A DNA stretch of 64,000 bases from Peromyscus leucopus (GCF_004664715.2 NC_051074.1:15787678-15851677), one strand, 5' to 3'; shown: positions 12,059 through 24,113, counted from the first letter of the stretch. Notes: a model not told the origin generated them from the letters alone. Numbers and translations: made by a program.

Positions 12059-12094
12059 TATTCCTCTCTCTCTCTCCCTCTCTCTCTCTCTCTG
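12059..12094. repeat. (CT)n microsatellite
   Basis: Imperfect CT tract with CCC interruptions. Confidence 0.9.
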
Positions 12095-13432
12095 CATACT
12101 ACATAAATTCTAGAATACAAAAACAAGAAAATTCATTAAACAGTTGTCCTTCTTAGTTGCTTTATTTCCTATAGTATGGTAATGTCCAGTTATATTCATT
12201 TTCTGGAAAATAACAAAGTTTCATTTTTCTTTTTGACTGAATAAAAACAATATATAAGCATTTCAAAAAATGTTCTCATCTGTGACATTTAACTTCAAAT
12301 ATTTTAATTGTTTACTCCATGCTACAAATTATGTTAGCTATTTATATTTACTAAATTTCTAGAAATTTACATGAATTTCTATTCTGATTTTTTATATCCA
12401 TGATGGTGATGATATTTAAAAACTTTAAGAGGATTAAAACATTTCTGTGTAATGAAGATATGAGATTTGTTTACAAGCAGAGAAATAATAGAAGTTGGTA
12501 AAGAATGTATTTTAATTAATGGACCTGGAATTGTACAGTTTGGAGGCTATTTAGTGGCTACATCAGTTTGTATTATGTAGTTATTATTACTTTATGAAGT
12601 ATTAAGTTTTCTATCAACAAACAAAACATACGTATATGTTCACAAATGTTTTATGTATCATATGCTTTCATAAATATGTGGCTTGCCTTAACTTCATTAT
12701 GACAGGTGATAAGTAATTTATATGTAAATTTTTGCTTAACACCTATTGCTACAGACTTACAGCATTTCTGTGGTATTTAAAACAGTAAATTTTAATGTTG
12801 CTCCTAAACAGATGCATATCTGATACAAAGCTAATAACACATTACAGGACAAAGCATCTTTTTTTTGTTTTTTGTTTTTTGTTTTTTGCATTCATTGTTA
12901 GCTGCATATTCATGAATGGAGCAATGTTTCTGTATGACCCGTAACTTGAGAACAACATAGCAATTTCTGAGAATTTTCTTTTTTATTGACTCTTTTAATG
13001 TGAAAGCTAAAAAGCAAGATGTAAACACTTTTTATTGCTGGAAACTAATTTTTGTTAGGAATATGTGTCTGCTGCAGTCTCAAAATCTAATGAGGAACAG
13101 ACTAAAGGTACAGAATGATACATGTAAATGCCCTCTCAAATGCTGCAGCTAGGACTTCATCCAGATCTTACTAAGACTGAAAACATGAAGCCATTTGATA
13201 CTTTTGAGTGCCTTTGGGCAGGCAGTGTCAGGACCACAGCTGTGGCTCTTAGCTTGTTGATAGATAGATTTAATAAAGCCATTCTCATGTATTGCTATCT
13301 GTCCTTTAAAAACAAAAGGGTTTTTTTCTGAATACTTTGAATGACTTTTTGATAATTTTCTTCTTCAAGCAATTATTTTCTAGGGAATATCAACCAAGTG
13401 AAAACAAAAGATTTTTCAAAGTATTGCATCCT

Positions 13433-13433
<1 letters not shown>
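12095..13433. other. Single-copy AT-rich DNA
   Basis: Nothing recognised except a (TTTTTTG)n tract at about 12859-12888, reading T-runs each closed by one G. The 67-codon frame at 13128-13331 is not supported by any motif. Confidence 0.5.

Positions 13434-13472
<39 letters not shown>
13434..13472. repeat. Poly(T) tract of 39
   Basis: 39 consecutive T with no SINE body on either side, so its origin is unclear. It could be the antisense tail of a very short retroposed piece. Confidence 0.95.
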
Positions 13473-13477
<5 letters not shown>

Positions 13478-13887
13478 CCCTATTTTCAAAAAGAGGAAAA
13501 CACGATATTTTATTTTCATTCTCTCAGGATTTGCTACTTTAAAATTGAGGGTAAACAAAACCACATTAAATGCACCCATCTTCTTCAAGCAAGATGTAGT
13601 ACCTGGGACTTTTCTATTTGCCTGTGGTTAAAGGAACTTTAGTGCATCATGGAACCGCCTTAGTGTTTGAAGAGGACAGGGTACTTTAAATCTAGTCAAA
13701 TCTCTCCTTCAAAAACATTCTGTGCATTCTGAAAAACATAGCACCTAGTGTTTTCTCTTAATGGGAGTGATACTGTGTTGGGAGAAAATGTTAATCTGGG
13801 TTACTGCTCCCCACCATGTCTACCCCCCTTAAAAGAGTTTGAACCAATCTATACTGGGCACTAGAATCTCATGAGAAAGACTAAGGG

Positions 13888-14085
13888 TCAGGAGAGATAG
13901 CTCAATGGGAAAGAGTGCTTGCTCTTATTCCAGAAGCCCTCACTTTACAGAGCTAAAAACAGCATATAATTCCAGCTACAGAACTGACACCCTGGTCTTG
14001 CTTCTTCACATACTTGCATACATGTTTAATACAGAAACAAATATGCACACATACAATAATAAAATAGAAAAATCTTTCAGAAAGA
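13888..14085 (+). repeat. B2 SINE
   Basis: 'gtcaggagagatagctcaatgggaaagagtgcttgctctt' (tRNA head), 'cagcatataattccagctac', then a CA-rich linker and the tail 'aataataaaatagaaaaatcttt'. Diverged full-length B2. Confidence 0.8.
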
Positions 14086-14638
14086 GAGAGAGAAAATTTG
14101 TAGAAAATATTCTCCTTTCTAGTTTCTTCAATACATTGAAACTGTGTATTTTGAATAATTTTAAAATGAAGATTTTTTTCAGTTCCTTCCTGTGATCTTT
14201 AAAATTATGTCATGTGGATTTCCAAATTCTGCACAAGTTCTCTATATTAGCTGATAATATATACCATTGCATATTCATAATCTATAATTTAAATTGAGAA
14301 TATCCAATAAATAAGGGTTGAAATTGTTGCTAAACATCTGACAAATCAAAAGAGACACCCTATTAACAAAAGTAACATACATAGAATGTAAGCTTTGCAA
14401 TATATGCAATTAATACCTACATTTATAACAACCCTTCATAACGTGTACCTGAGTAAGATTCCTGTAATTCAGAAACCACCGTATATTTCTAAGACATAGT
14501 TATTAGTAGAAGTTGACAATGGGCCTTCGTATTAAATGATGAACACAGGATATTTTGGATGTGTAAACATATTTTATATTAAACGCTATTTTAAGACTTA
14601 AAAGGTGTAGGAATCAATCAATTTTCTTTCAGTTAACA
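14086..14638. other. AT-rich DNA, nothing recognised
   Basis: A short GA tract precedes AT-rich single-copy sequence. No element or gene seen. Confidence 0.5.
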
Positions 14639-14658
14639 GTGCGCCACCACCGCCCGGC
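14639..14658 (-). repeat. Isolated 20-nt B1 head
   Basis: 'gtgcgccaccaccgcccggc' is a perfect antisense match to the first 20 nt of a young B1, with no B1 body on either side. The neighbouring sequence 14659-14715 is unusually rich in codon-like, non-repeat content. Confidence 0.7.
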
Positions 14659-14943
14659 TCCTTAGTTGATTTTGTTGGCAGGCTTCTTCTGGTGTCCTTG
14701 ACCCTTCCAGCGGACTTTTGTTTTTAAATAAGCCACAAAATTATATTGACAAGGAAGCTTTCATTTTTATTATTAAATTCAATAATCATTTAGTGATATT
14801 TGCACTTATGGCATCTGGATCCTACTACCTGGAAAATTTGAGGAGATGATCTTTGGCTTTAGTCGTTTTGATACAGCCATACTTTCTATTGTTTGGGGGC
14901 TTTGTTGTTGATTTTTACTCCTTTCTCTTTGGGGGGGGGCGGC

Positions 14944-15371
14944 TGCCACCCAACTTTTAAAAAAAAATCACACATGGAGGCTTATCCTTAATTATGAATG
15001 CCTGGCCTTAGCTTGGCTTAGTTGATAGCCAGCTTTTCTTAACTTAACTTATTCCATTTACGTTTTTCTCCTGGACTTTTCCAGGTCTCTTACTTCTGGA
15101 TATCTTACTCATACTCTGTGGCTTGTTGTGTAGCTGGGTGGCTGGCCCCTGGAGTCCACTTCCTTCTCTGGCTGCTACATCTCTCCTCTCAGATTTCTCC
15201 GTCTATGTAGTCTCACTTCCTGCCAATCCAGCCTATGTTTCTCCTGCCTTGCTATTGGACATTTCTTTATTAGGCCATCAGGTGTTTTACACAGGCACAA
15301 TAGCACAGCTTCACAGATTTAAACAAATACAACATAAACAAAAGTAACACACCTTAAAATAATATTCTACA
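14944..15371 (-). mobile_element. ERV-type solo-like LTR
   Basis: On the minus strand it opens TGTAGAATATTATTTTAAGG and closes ...GGTGGCA, giving TG...CA ends about 428 bp apart. Inside are 'ctaataaag' (polyadenylation-like) and 'caggcaggagaaacatagg', the same U3 architecture as the LTRs at 31.5, 61.3 and 63.6 kb but a different subfamily. No TSD found; the C-tract beyond its 3' end is unexplained. Confidence 0.7.
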
Positions 15372-15977
15372 ATAGGACCTTTTTCAAGTTACTGCAATGT
15401 GTGGTGCTGAAAAGAAACCTAGTAATTTATAAGTGAGCCAATCTGAAGTGTAGGGCTTGAACACTTTTTAGACTCTAGGATTATCCAATGATGGTGGGAA
15501 ATCAATGTACAAAACACTTCTTTATCCCTGGAGAAGACAGATATTATGGTGTCACAATGTCATCTCCACCAAACTTCAGTCAATTAACTACCCTACTACA
15601 TTGTGCATCATCATTGCTTCCTATCCTGTGTCACAGTGCTGTATTTTCACTGTCACCACATAACATTGTTCTTTGGTATAGCTCATTGAAATAATCCTTC
15701 ATGTACGATGGATTTAAATGGGCTTTAATATGAAGTTACAGCATCAAAGATTAAGCTCCAGCTGTGCAGTATCAAAGACATTATCTTACAAAGTTGCTTA
15801 CATCTCTAATACTGCTAATTCTCATTGGTGATACACAGATCATTGGGTATGCCAGTAACTTTATTACAAAGATTAAAACATACAAAATGTATAAATTGAT
15901 TAAGGTTATTTTTGCCTGCAGAAATTTAGTGTAAATATGTTCTTAAATTTACCTTATATGTTATCTAATTTAAAAAA
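15372..15977. other. Single-copy DNA, nothing recognised
   Basis: No repeat or gene identified. The short open frame at 15488-15694 lacks motifs and is not bounded by convincing splice sites. Confidence 0.45.
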
Positions 15978-16053
15978 TAAGGGTGATGGATATAGCTCAG
16001 TAATGGTCCCCTTGATTAGTGTGTGTAACATTTTGGTTTCAATTTCCAGCACC
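15978..16053 (+). repeat. ID/B4-type (tRNA-Ala) SINE head, degenerate
   Basis: 'gggtgatggatatagctcagtaatggtcc' and 'ggtttcaatttccagcacc' align with the A box and B box of the tRNA-Ala-derived ID head. Diverged, no tail. Confidence 0.55.
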
Positions 16054-16547
16054 TTAGTAGGAGCAAGGTTTTCCCTTGGTATAAAACATTACACATGGAT
16101 GAATTTCTTTCTAATGTACTCTTAAGTGCTACTCTGCATGGTCTCATGATTCACTGTCTTTCGGAACAATACTTTGTTCAACTTAATTCATATAAATATA
16201 TACCATCTATATGAAATATCTTCTATTCTATAATGTTTCAAAATAGTAATATAACTTGAAATTAAAACTACTTGCATGAATTTGCTCTTGACATTCAGAA
16301 GCGCACATTCAAGGGTTAATTCAGACATCTTTGAATTACAGTTTGTCAGAATGCTGTCTCTCTGTCTCTGTCTCCTTTTGTCTTTTCTCCTTTCCCACTG
16401 CCATGTTAGTTCAAGTAAAAGAATAGAATGTGTACAATGACAATATACTCGCTCAGAATCTTGACTACATAAATTATTCTAATCCCACTAAAGAGGCAGA
16501 GTATACTTCCCTAACTTCTAGAATTTAGGCTAAGCTGTATTTCACAC

Positions 16548-16570
16548 ATTCACACACACACACACACACT
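16548..16570. repeat. (CA)n short microsatellite
   Basis: About ten CA units. Confidence 0.9.
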
Positions 16571-16707
16571 TACATGTACTTTATGATGGTAAATGATAGA
16601 GTGTCATTTCCAAATTATGACAGAAGTGACCTGCGATTTTATACTCTCTTTGATTGCAGCATAGGATCTATTTTTGCAGTCTACAAGGTGTTTAAAAGCC
16701 ATCATCC

Positions 16708-16838
16708 ATGAAGGTCATGATGGTGCATATCTGCAATCATAACATAGCAGAGTGTGTAGTATGAATGTTGAGAGATCAAGCCTATGTCGAACTAGATTAC
16801 AAGTTAAAACACAGCTTGTAGTGAGACCCAAAGCAGCA
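16708..16838 (+). repeat. Old B1/B4-type SINE
   Basis: 'ggtcatgatggtgcatatctgcaatcataacata', 'gagagatcaagcctatgtcgaactag' and 'gcttgtagtgagaccc' keep the block order of a sense SINE with heavy decay. Confidence 0.55.
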
Positions 16839-17039
16839 AAGTAGAATATTGCCTGCACAGAGTAGACTATTAGCCCTGCATAAGCCAACAAAAAAGGTGA
16901 CAAGGAGCAAAAATGAATGAAAAAGAAAAGAACAAGAGAAAAACAAAAACATGCAGGAGTACAAGTAATGAGGATTATTTAGACAATCATTTGTACATTT
17001 TGTGTTTTCATGTTCATTGTAGTATAATATAAAAAGAAT

Positions 17040-17330
17040 TAAATATATTCATCTGAGCTGTGCAGCTCTATGTAGTCTGAGGAACACACAAGCACATCAC
17101 CATCAGATGACCATACAGAGTGTTTCTGTCCAGAACATATTCCTTGTGTTCCTTTTATTATCAAATGCTGCACTGCCATCACTGCCTGTAGAAATCCGTC
17201 TGACTTCTGTTCCTATAGTTGGCATTTTCCAAAAATAACTGGGTAGTAAGTGGAACCATATGAAGCATGTCACAATGTGTGATTTTTTTGTTCCTTTCAG
17301 AAGTCACAATCATAGTGGGCATAATAGTTC
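17040..17330 (-). repeat. Ancient LINE-1 (mammalian-wide type)
   Basis: 'aagcacatcaccatcagatgacc', 'tttctgtccagaacatattcc', 'tctgacttctgttcctatagttggcattttcc' and 'agtaagtggaaccatatgaagcatgt' follow the order of antisense L1M-type sequence found across placental mammals. Identity is low, as expected for age. Confidence 0.5.
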
Positions 17331-17609
17331 ATTCATATTTATGCCAAGCAGTGTCCTAGACTGTGGACATTAAAAATACTAACAATATTTATTTATCCAT
17401 TATATAGTTGTCTAATTAATGGATTTAATTATTGTTCATGCTTTGAAATTATGAATATAACAATAAAATTGTATAAAGTATTCTTGGAAAGGACATATCT
17501 AAGTTTTTGTTTACAATTTTTAATAAATGTTTTGTTTTATAAGGGACTTTTAGTTTTTTTCTTATGTTTCAAAATAATTACTTTTGATTTTAAATTATCT
17601 ACATTTGTA

Positions 17610-17665
17610 TTGAAGTGTGTTTGTGTGTGTGTATGTCTGTGTGTGCATGAGAGTGTATGTGTCCA
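17610..17665. repeat. (TG)n imperfect
   Basis: Interrupted TG tract leading into 'catggaagccagaggattta', which resembles the antisense tail side of a B3-type SINE that breaks off at about 17685. Confidence 0.8.
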
Positions 17666-17833
17666 TGGAAGCCAGAGGATTTAGATCTTTTAATTAGTAT
17701 ACAGTGTAGTGGATGTCTTTCTTGCATTTTTTTCTTTCTTTAAAATAGTGAATTTTCCCCATTCCCATTCATATTTCTGAGCAATATTTGCTTAAATTCC
17801 ATCCTTTTTCCGTTCCTGTCTCCTGTCCCTACC

Positions 17834-17837
<4 letters not shown>

Positions 17838-17925
<88 letters not shown>

Positions 17926-17939
17926 TCTCTCCCTCTCTC
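17838..17939. repeat. (CT)n long microsatellite
   Basis: About 50 CT units, nearly pure up to the last 20 bases. It lies directly at the tail side of the next antisense SINE. It creates an artificial Leu/Ser open frame at 17788-18108. Confidence 0.97.
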
Positions 17940-17944
17940 ATCTG

Positions 17945-18061
17945 TATATAGCCTACAGTCCTGGAACATAGATCAAGCTGGCCTCATAGTCACAGAGATT
18001 CACTCACCTGCCTCAGACTCTGGAGTGCTAGGTTTAAAGACATACCACTGTAACTGGCTAT
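17945..18061 (-). repeat. B1 SINE, diverged
   Basis: 'tagcctacagtcctggaacatagatcaagctggcctcatagtcacagagattcactcacctgcctcagactctggagtgctaggtttaaagacataccac' is an antisense B1 with the usual order of blocks. Confidence 0.75.
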
Positions 18062-18469
18062 CGAATTCTGTTTTAGTATATATTTTTATTTATTCTTACA
18101 TACTTTAGCTGCCTTGCTCTGTACTCTCTGCCCAGCACCCTTAACTTGAACCTAGTATTCTCCTTCCCAAATTTATATCATATGTATTCTATTACTCTGC
18201 CCATATTTCTTCTGAAAATCTTTTCGATTTATCATGGTCCCTGTTCTGTTTTCACAAACTATTCACTTTCTCCACAAAGTAAAAACACATACGCAAAACT
18301 TGAAAGCTAGAATCTGCAAATGAGAGAAAACAAATTGCATGTTTTTCTTAGATTAGATTACATCATTTAAATCAATTGCATAGCTTCACATCTATGTTGG
18401 AGATTCATTACATTTTGAGTCACTCTATGGCATTTGCAGTCTGTTTCTGTGTAGTTTTCTTCTTCTTAA

Positions 18470-18570
18470 CTTCTTTTATAAGAATATTGTGAAATAGTAC
18501 TGTGATTTAAATGTACATTTCTCTAATGACTATAGTGAACATTTTTGCAACTGCAATTTTAAATATACCT
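18470..18570 (-). repeat. Possible ancient LINE-1 remnant
   Basis: 'aaatgtacatttctctaatgactatagtgaacatttttgcaactgc' resembles antisense L1 ORF2 sequence (better preserved at 40,571-40,600). Weak. Confidence 0.35.
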
Positions 18571-18596
18571 CTTATAGTAGATTATCATTTCAGGTA

Positions 18597-18637
18597 ATAT
18601 ATGTATATATATGTATGTGTATATATATATATATATG

Positions 18638-18674
<37 letters not shown>

Positions 18675-18675
18675 T
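18597..18675. repeat. (TA)n/(TATG)n tract
   Basis: Alternating TATA and TATG units, about 80 bp. Confidence 0.9.
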
Positions 18676-19708
18676 AGTGATTATTTTAGTCTTTTAAAAT
18701 ATATTACCTTTGAAAGAGCTGTTTGTGTCCTAGCTAGGAAAGGATCATCTTATCTCAGAGTATGAACAGAGGTTTGTAATTTCAGATTTTCCATTAATGC
18801 TTTTACTTTCCTTGCTCATGAATGCATGATTGTTTCAACAATATACTTTGTTAATGGAATTCACTGCCATTTTGAGTGAAGTCTAATTTTTCATATACCT
18901 TTACTATTATTGTCATGTCACTAATACCTCACCGTCCTCCTGTGGCTTGATAGAAACTCCTGAATTCAGGGATTACTTTTTCATTTTAAGTTGCTCTTGG
19001 CAAATTGTGTATCCTTTACTTTTTCATAAACTGAGTTGAGTAGACCTATAGATTTCTACAAAATGGTCTTGTAGGACTTTGTTTTAAATTATGCTCAATC
19101 TATTGGTGAATTTGACAATTTGTATCTGCAATTTTGATTCTTCAGTGAGTATGTGTGACATTCTCTAAAGTTAAGTAAATATTTGTCAGTGAATACTTTT
19201 TTATAAGACAGTATAATTTATGTCATAAATCATGTTCTTAAAATATTTATTATTTCTTATGTCAGCAGTATTATAAAAAGTGTTTTAAATATAGGTATAA
19301 TTTGTGTAATAGAAGTTATTCAATCTGCCTTTCACACTGGTTACATTTTTTCTAGACATCCCATGTGTATTTCCCTCTAGTTGGTGAACACTGGCCTTAT
19401 TAACCAATTCCTTTCCTAGTGTTCCCTGTTTTCTTCTTTGTAGATTTTTACATGTTCTATGCCTTCTTGTTTCACAGGCTGCCCTCCATTTTCAGCATGA
19501 GACTTCCTCTGTCAGCTTCCTTTCTCATTTTAGACATCTTCAGACTTTTCACATTATTATTTATTAACTTGTTTCTATTTTCTAAGGAAATAAGGAGGGG
19601 CAGAATTCTAGGCTCTCAAGAAAGTAGGTGACCGGGGGTACTGTGAACATAGGCATAGAGCCAGCTTACTCTGGATGTCAAGTAAAAAAATGAAGGTATT
19701 GAAAAACC
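18676..19708. other. Single-copy AT-rich DNA
   Basis: Nothing recognised. The open frame at 19419-19631 is Phe/Leu-rich and has no identifiable domain. Confidence 0.5.
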
Positions 19709-19710
19709 AA

Positions 19711-19743
19711 ACACACACATTCATACATACACACATACACACT

Positions 19744-19785
<42 letters not shown>
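19711..19785. repeat. (CA)n/(CATA)n microsatellite
   Basis: Mixed CA and CATA units ending in a pure CA run of about 18 units. Confidence 0.95.
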
Positions 19786-19788
<3 letters not shown>

Positions 19789-20009
19789 CCCAGGGGTATG
19801 AAATTGAAATTGAACATTAGCAAACCTTTTAATGATCTTATTTGGACCTTTTGAGTTGTTTTTTTCTTCTTCTTTAAAACAATTGCCCCTCAATAATATT
19901 AAAAAAAGTAAGAAAAATAAACTAGGGGGTTACATTATATAATGACTTTAAATGGCCAAGTAACATAACTTGTGAAAAATAAACTCTAGATAAATGTAGG
20001 TAGCTGTAT

Positions 20010-20480
20010 TAGTCAGGATTCTCTTGAGAAACAGAATTGATAGAATATACACATACACATCATACATACATATATGTAAGTAAATATGTATGTATGCATG
20101 TATGGGATTCATTAGAGTGTCTTCCTGATTGTGATCTAACTATTCCAACAATGACTGTACTTCTATATCCGTTCAAAGTGTCCAATAGTTTCTTAGTCTA
20201 TGACTGTGGTTGTCTCAGTTGGATTTCAATATACATTGCCATCTTGAAGAAGTAGGCTCTTCCACCCTTGAAAGTAGGAAATCGCCAGCCAAAGCAAGGG
20301 CAAGCAAGCAAACACAAAAGAAGTTGCTTTCTCCATGTCCTTTTATATAGTCTGCCACCAGAAGGCATGGCCCAGGTTTGAGATGGGTATTCCCACCCAA
20401 AATGATTCAAACAAGAAATATCCCTCACAGGTGTAACCATAGCTTGTATTTTAGATAATTCTACATGTAATAAAGTTGAC
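20010..20480. repeat. Dispersed rodent repeat, family unresolved
   Basis: Opens 'tattagtcaggattctcttgagaaacagaattgatag' and closes 'aataaagttgacaaccaagaatggccatcaca', both phrases I know as the ends of a common rodent interspersed repeat. Between them are 'ccatcttgaagaagtaggctc', 'caagggcaagcaagca' and 'tgtccttttatatagtctgccaccagaagg'. Two overlapping antisense frames (20198-20482) are repeat-derived. Confidence 0.6.
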
Positions 20481-20845
20481 AACCAAGAATGGCCATCACA
20501 GTAATGATGAATATTTTTTTTAAAGTCACTATAAAGCTATACATTAGTTTCGTCATTAGGAAAGGGCACATTTTTCTTCTTATTACAAAATTATAGCTAC
20601 ATGTTTCCCTATCATATTCACATTTTTATAATTCATTCAACACTCTTCTCTGTAGTTAAAAATCTAATGTCTGGATTCCAAGGTTTCTTTGTTTTGCTTC
20701 AGTAGATCTTTACTCATGTTTAGGAACATCTCTGAAAATACCCCCACCCCTGCACCAAAAAATATTTATTCAAATTTGAAAGAATAGCCAAGATTACACT
20801 GAGCTAATAGGACCCTCAATATTTTTACTTCAGGTCATTGATGTG

Positions 20846-21165
20846 TGTAGTGGGTAGCTGTTCCAGCTTTGACCTGGAAGTACTATCCCCAGTGAGGCTT
20901 CCAGGAACTGTCACGCCTACTTATGGCCTACCCCTGAGGCAGGGCCTAGACAGGAGCGCTTAAGACCAGAAATCTGGATGTGCAGGCTCTCTTGGTTCCT
21001 GGTAATCCTGGATTTTGAATGGTAAACCAAGCAGAGTTTTCCAGAGATCACCACTGGACTGCCTTTCAACTCTCCCTGATCCTGTAACCTATCTCTTTAC
21101 TTGTTGTAAGTTACCCAAAAATAAACCTCCCTTAATACTTCCACCAATAGATGTCGGTGGTTTTT
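20846..21165 (+). mobile_element. LTR-like unit with polyadenylation signal
   Basis: Begins TGTAGTGGGTAGC, contains a C/G-rich U3-like body ('gaagtactatccccagtgaggcttccagg', 'gcagggcctagacaggagcgcttaag') and AATAAA at 21120-21125 near the 3' end ('ccaaaaataaacctccc'). The order is that of an LTR. The exact 3' boundary and TSD were not found. Confidence 0.5.
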
Positions 21166-21244
21166 GACTGGAAAGGATATCAGAAAGGAGCTCACTGGAT
21201 TATACAGAAGCTTTTTTTGATGGGCGGGGAAATAACTTTTCAAA

Positions 21245-21725
21245 TATTTTAATTGATTCAAATTAATTTATTATATATGCATAGCATATAACTTTTTTTA
21301 AAAAGTAAAATCTTCCCTTATCCCTTCCCTTCTTATTTCTCTCTTGGATGCCTTCCTCTTTTCCCTCCCAATAACAAAATATGCTCATTTTGTTAACCCC
21401 GATGAGTCCAATTAGTGTTACTTGTTTGGGTATGAGTGTAAGACTATTGAGTGTGGATAACATCTTAGGGGTCACATCCCAGAAGATAACTGACACTTCC
21501 TCCTCTGTAGCCATCAACTGCAATAGCTCCTCAGCTAGGTGTGGAGCTTTATGAGACTTGCCCTCATCCATACTAGACTTTGCTGCAGATCTTTGCAGAC
21601 AATATACATGCTGTCACATGCCTATCATGTCTCGCAAATGTTGTTTTGCTGTAGAATTCCACTGGCTCTGGCTCTTACCATCTTTCTCGTCCTTTTCTTA
21701 ATCTTCATAGCCTTTTAAAAATTCA
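21245..21725 (-). repeat. LINE-1 Lx-type 3' UTR fragment
   Basis: 'aataacaaaatatgctcattttgttaaccccgatgagtcc' then 'aactgacacttcctcctctgtagccatcaactgcaatagctcctcagctaggtgtgg' and 'actggctctggctcttaccatctttc' follow a known antisense rodent L1 3' UTR order. The 102-codon antisense frame here is not a gene. Confidence 0.65.
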
Positions 21726-23157
21726 TTTATGCTGTAGGTCACATCTTAGAAAGCATTTGATGTGTGTTCATTACCTCATAACAGCAGCCCCGAGAATGGC
21801 AAAATAGTGCTTTTATTGCTCAGGAGAAAGAAGTATGGCATATTCACACAGATCTGGCAGCAAAAGTAGAACTAAGGTATTCTGTCATGGTGGTTAGTGT
21901 TATTTCTGAGTCACTCAGAAAGCACTTAGAAGTCATAGTTCAAATTTTTCTAATAGCACATTGATAGGTATGTATAAAAGAAAATAATCACAAAGACTCA
22001 AAATTTGGCGAGAAATTAATTTGAATATCTAGAAAGCCAAAACAATCATATGCCTGCTGGTAAATCACTTTTTTGTTTGGCAGTGGACTGGACACATGAG
22101 GTCAAAAGCTGAAGCCAGGATTGCTATGTTCGTGGTATTCTACACATTGATTTTGATGATGGGTGAATGCTTGCTTCTTTCAGTTCACTGGACTGAATAT
22201 CTAAAATGAATGAAACCTTTGGATATTTACTACACTTCAGTGGAGATGAAAAGATAAGCAGTTGGAAGTCTGTTACATCTATATTGTTAATATAAACATA
22301 CAGTTTTGTTTAATTTTCTAAAATGTGCTACCCACTGTGCTTAATCAATCATTGTTTTCTCTGCTTTGTCTTTAGATTTCTTGGCAACTATTCACAGCTG
22401 AGTAAGTTGAAACACACTCAAAGCCAGGTAGTTTCATCCTACTGGATCTGATGCTCTAGTAAGTTGGACACTGTTGTGTTATTTGGATCATGGAATACGG
22501 TGACATTTCTCCATAGTGGAGAGTAAGGAGGAACTGTAATTTAAAAATAGCTGGCACTTAGTACCTAGTTCTTAAGATTCTTTTATACAAAGGGGAAAGT
22601 CAAGAAATGCCTACTTCATCACAAATAGATTTTACAAACATTTTTTATTTTGTTTATCAAATATCTGGATGTCCAGGTAAATCTATATTAAAAGAGGAAA
22701 ATATTAGCACATTGAACAAAGAGTTGAAACACTAGAAATATAGAGATGTTTAAAGAGTATAAATGAAGCAAGTAGGAGCTTAGTTTCTATTTCAGTTTCT
22801 GTGTTTACCCATTTCCCTTAAACAAACAACATTTGGTGGATAATACTACAGGTACTACTTTAAAAATTATAAAAGAAACACATATTGATACATAAATGTA
22901 AAAAAAAAACCATAAATCCCATAGATTGAATGTCAGTTTCACTATGCCTCTATATTTTATCTAAGTTAGTGTTGAATTTCTTTCTCAAGTCTTCTAGCCA
23001 GTAATTTATAAGTGAGATAACAGTTCTCTTAATAGGGCACCTATAGATCCTTTGTAAAACCATGAATTTAAAATCACAATTCTGTATGTTATCACTTAGA
23101 AAGTAATTGACTCTGATCCTTTAGTGAAGATAAATATACACATTTTGAATTCCATTG
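21726..23157. other. Single-copy DNA, one splice-like motif
   Basis: No repeats recognised. Contains the microexon-like signal at 22376-22401, listed separately. Otherwise AT-rich without open frames of note. Confidence 0.5.
22376..22401 (+). other. Candidate 26-nt microexon
   Basis: A long pyrimidine tract ending 'tgttttctctgctttgtctttag' is a strong 3' splice site. After 26 nt ('atttcttggc...cagctga') comes the 5' splice site GTAAGT. Both signals fit consensus and the surrounding DNA is not repeat. Purely motif-based: 26 nt is not a multiple of 3 and no host gene is visible. Confidence 0.2.
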
Positions 23158-24113
23158 TTTTTTATTTTTTTTAAACTTATTTTTTCTTTTATTTTACAAT
23201 AGTATTCTGTTCAACATAACAGCCACAGATTCCCTTGTTCTCCCCCTTCCTGCCCCCCTCCCCTTCCCACCAGCCCACTCCCCATTCCCACCACCTCCAG
23301 ATCAAGGCCACCCCCGAGGACTGAGATCGACCTGATAGACTCAGTCCAGGCAGGTCCAGTCCCCTCCTCCCAGATTGAGCCAAGCGTCCCTGTATAAGTC
23401 CCAGGTTTCAAACAGCTATCTCATGCAGTGAGCCCAGGACCTGGTACCACTGCCTAGATGCCTCCCAAACAGATCAAGCCAATCGACTGTCTCACCTATT
23501 CAGAGGGCCTGATCCAGTTGGGAGCCCCTCAGACTTTGGTTCATAGTTCATGTGTTTCCATTCGTTTGGCTATTTGTCCCTGTGCTTTATCCAACCTTGG
23601 TTTCAACAATTCTCGCTCATATAAACCCTCCTCTTTCTCACTAATTAGACTCCCAGAGCTCCACTTGGGGCCTAGCCTTGGATGTCTGCATCCAGATTCT
23701 TCAGTCCTTGGATGGGGTTTCTGGCACAACTATTAGGGTGTTTGGCCATCCCATCACCAGAGTAGGTCAGTCCCGGCTGTTTCTTGGCCATTGCCACCAG
23801 TCTTTTGTGGGGGTATCTTTGTGGATTTCTGTGGGCCTCTTTAGCACTTTGTTTCTTCCTTTTCTCGTGTGGTCTTCATTTACCATGGTCTCTTATTCCT
23901 TGTTCTCCCTCTCTGTTCTTGATCCAGGTGGGATCTCCCGCTCTCTTTCCCTCGACCCTCGCTGTTCATTGCTTCCACTCATGTCCAGGCTGTTCATGTA
24001 GATCCCATCCATTTCTCCATCATTAGGTGATCCCTGGGTCTTTCTTGGGGTCCTGTTTTACAGGTAGCCTCACTGGTGATGTGAGTAGCAGTCCAGTCAT
24101 CCTTGCTCCACAT
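23158..24113 (-). repeat. LINE-1 3' UTR, antisense, young
   Basis: Starts with the A-tail complement (T-rich, 23158-23200) and 'gccacagattcccttgttctccccc', then the C-rich terminal block and a long conserved UTR. It is near-identical to 39,513-40,062 over the shared part and is the reverse of 57,693-58,156. The overlapping frames on both strands here are not genes. Confidence 0.93.

Noticed and set aside
13434..13472. Poly(T) as a Pol III terminator or processed pseudogene tail
   Set aside because: No Pol III gene upstream and no recognisable retrocopy body or TSD beside it.
17788..18108. 106-codon Leu/Ser-repeat protein
   Set aside because: Translation of (CT)n plus an antisense B1.
20198..20482. 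94-codon antisense frame with Trp and Cys
   Set aside because: Inside a dispersed repeat whose both ends are recognisable; protein-like look is from the repeat's GC content.
23458..24026. Overlapping plus-strand frames of 80-107 codons
   Set aside because: Antisense of L1 3' UTR; near-identical frames recur at 39,618-39,951 because the L1 does.
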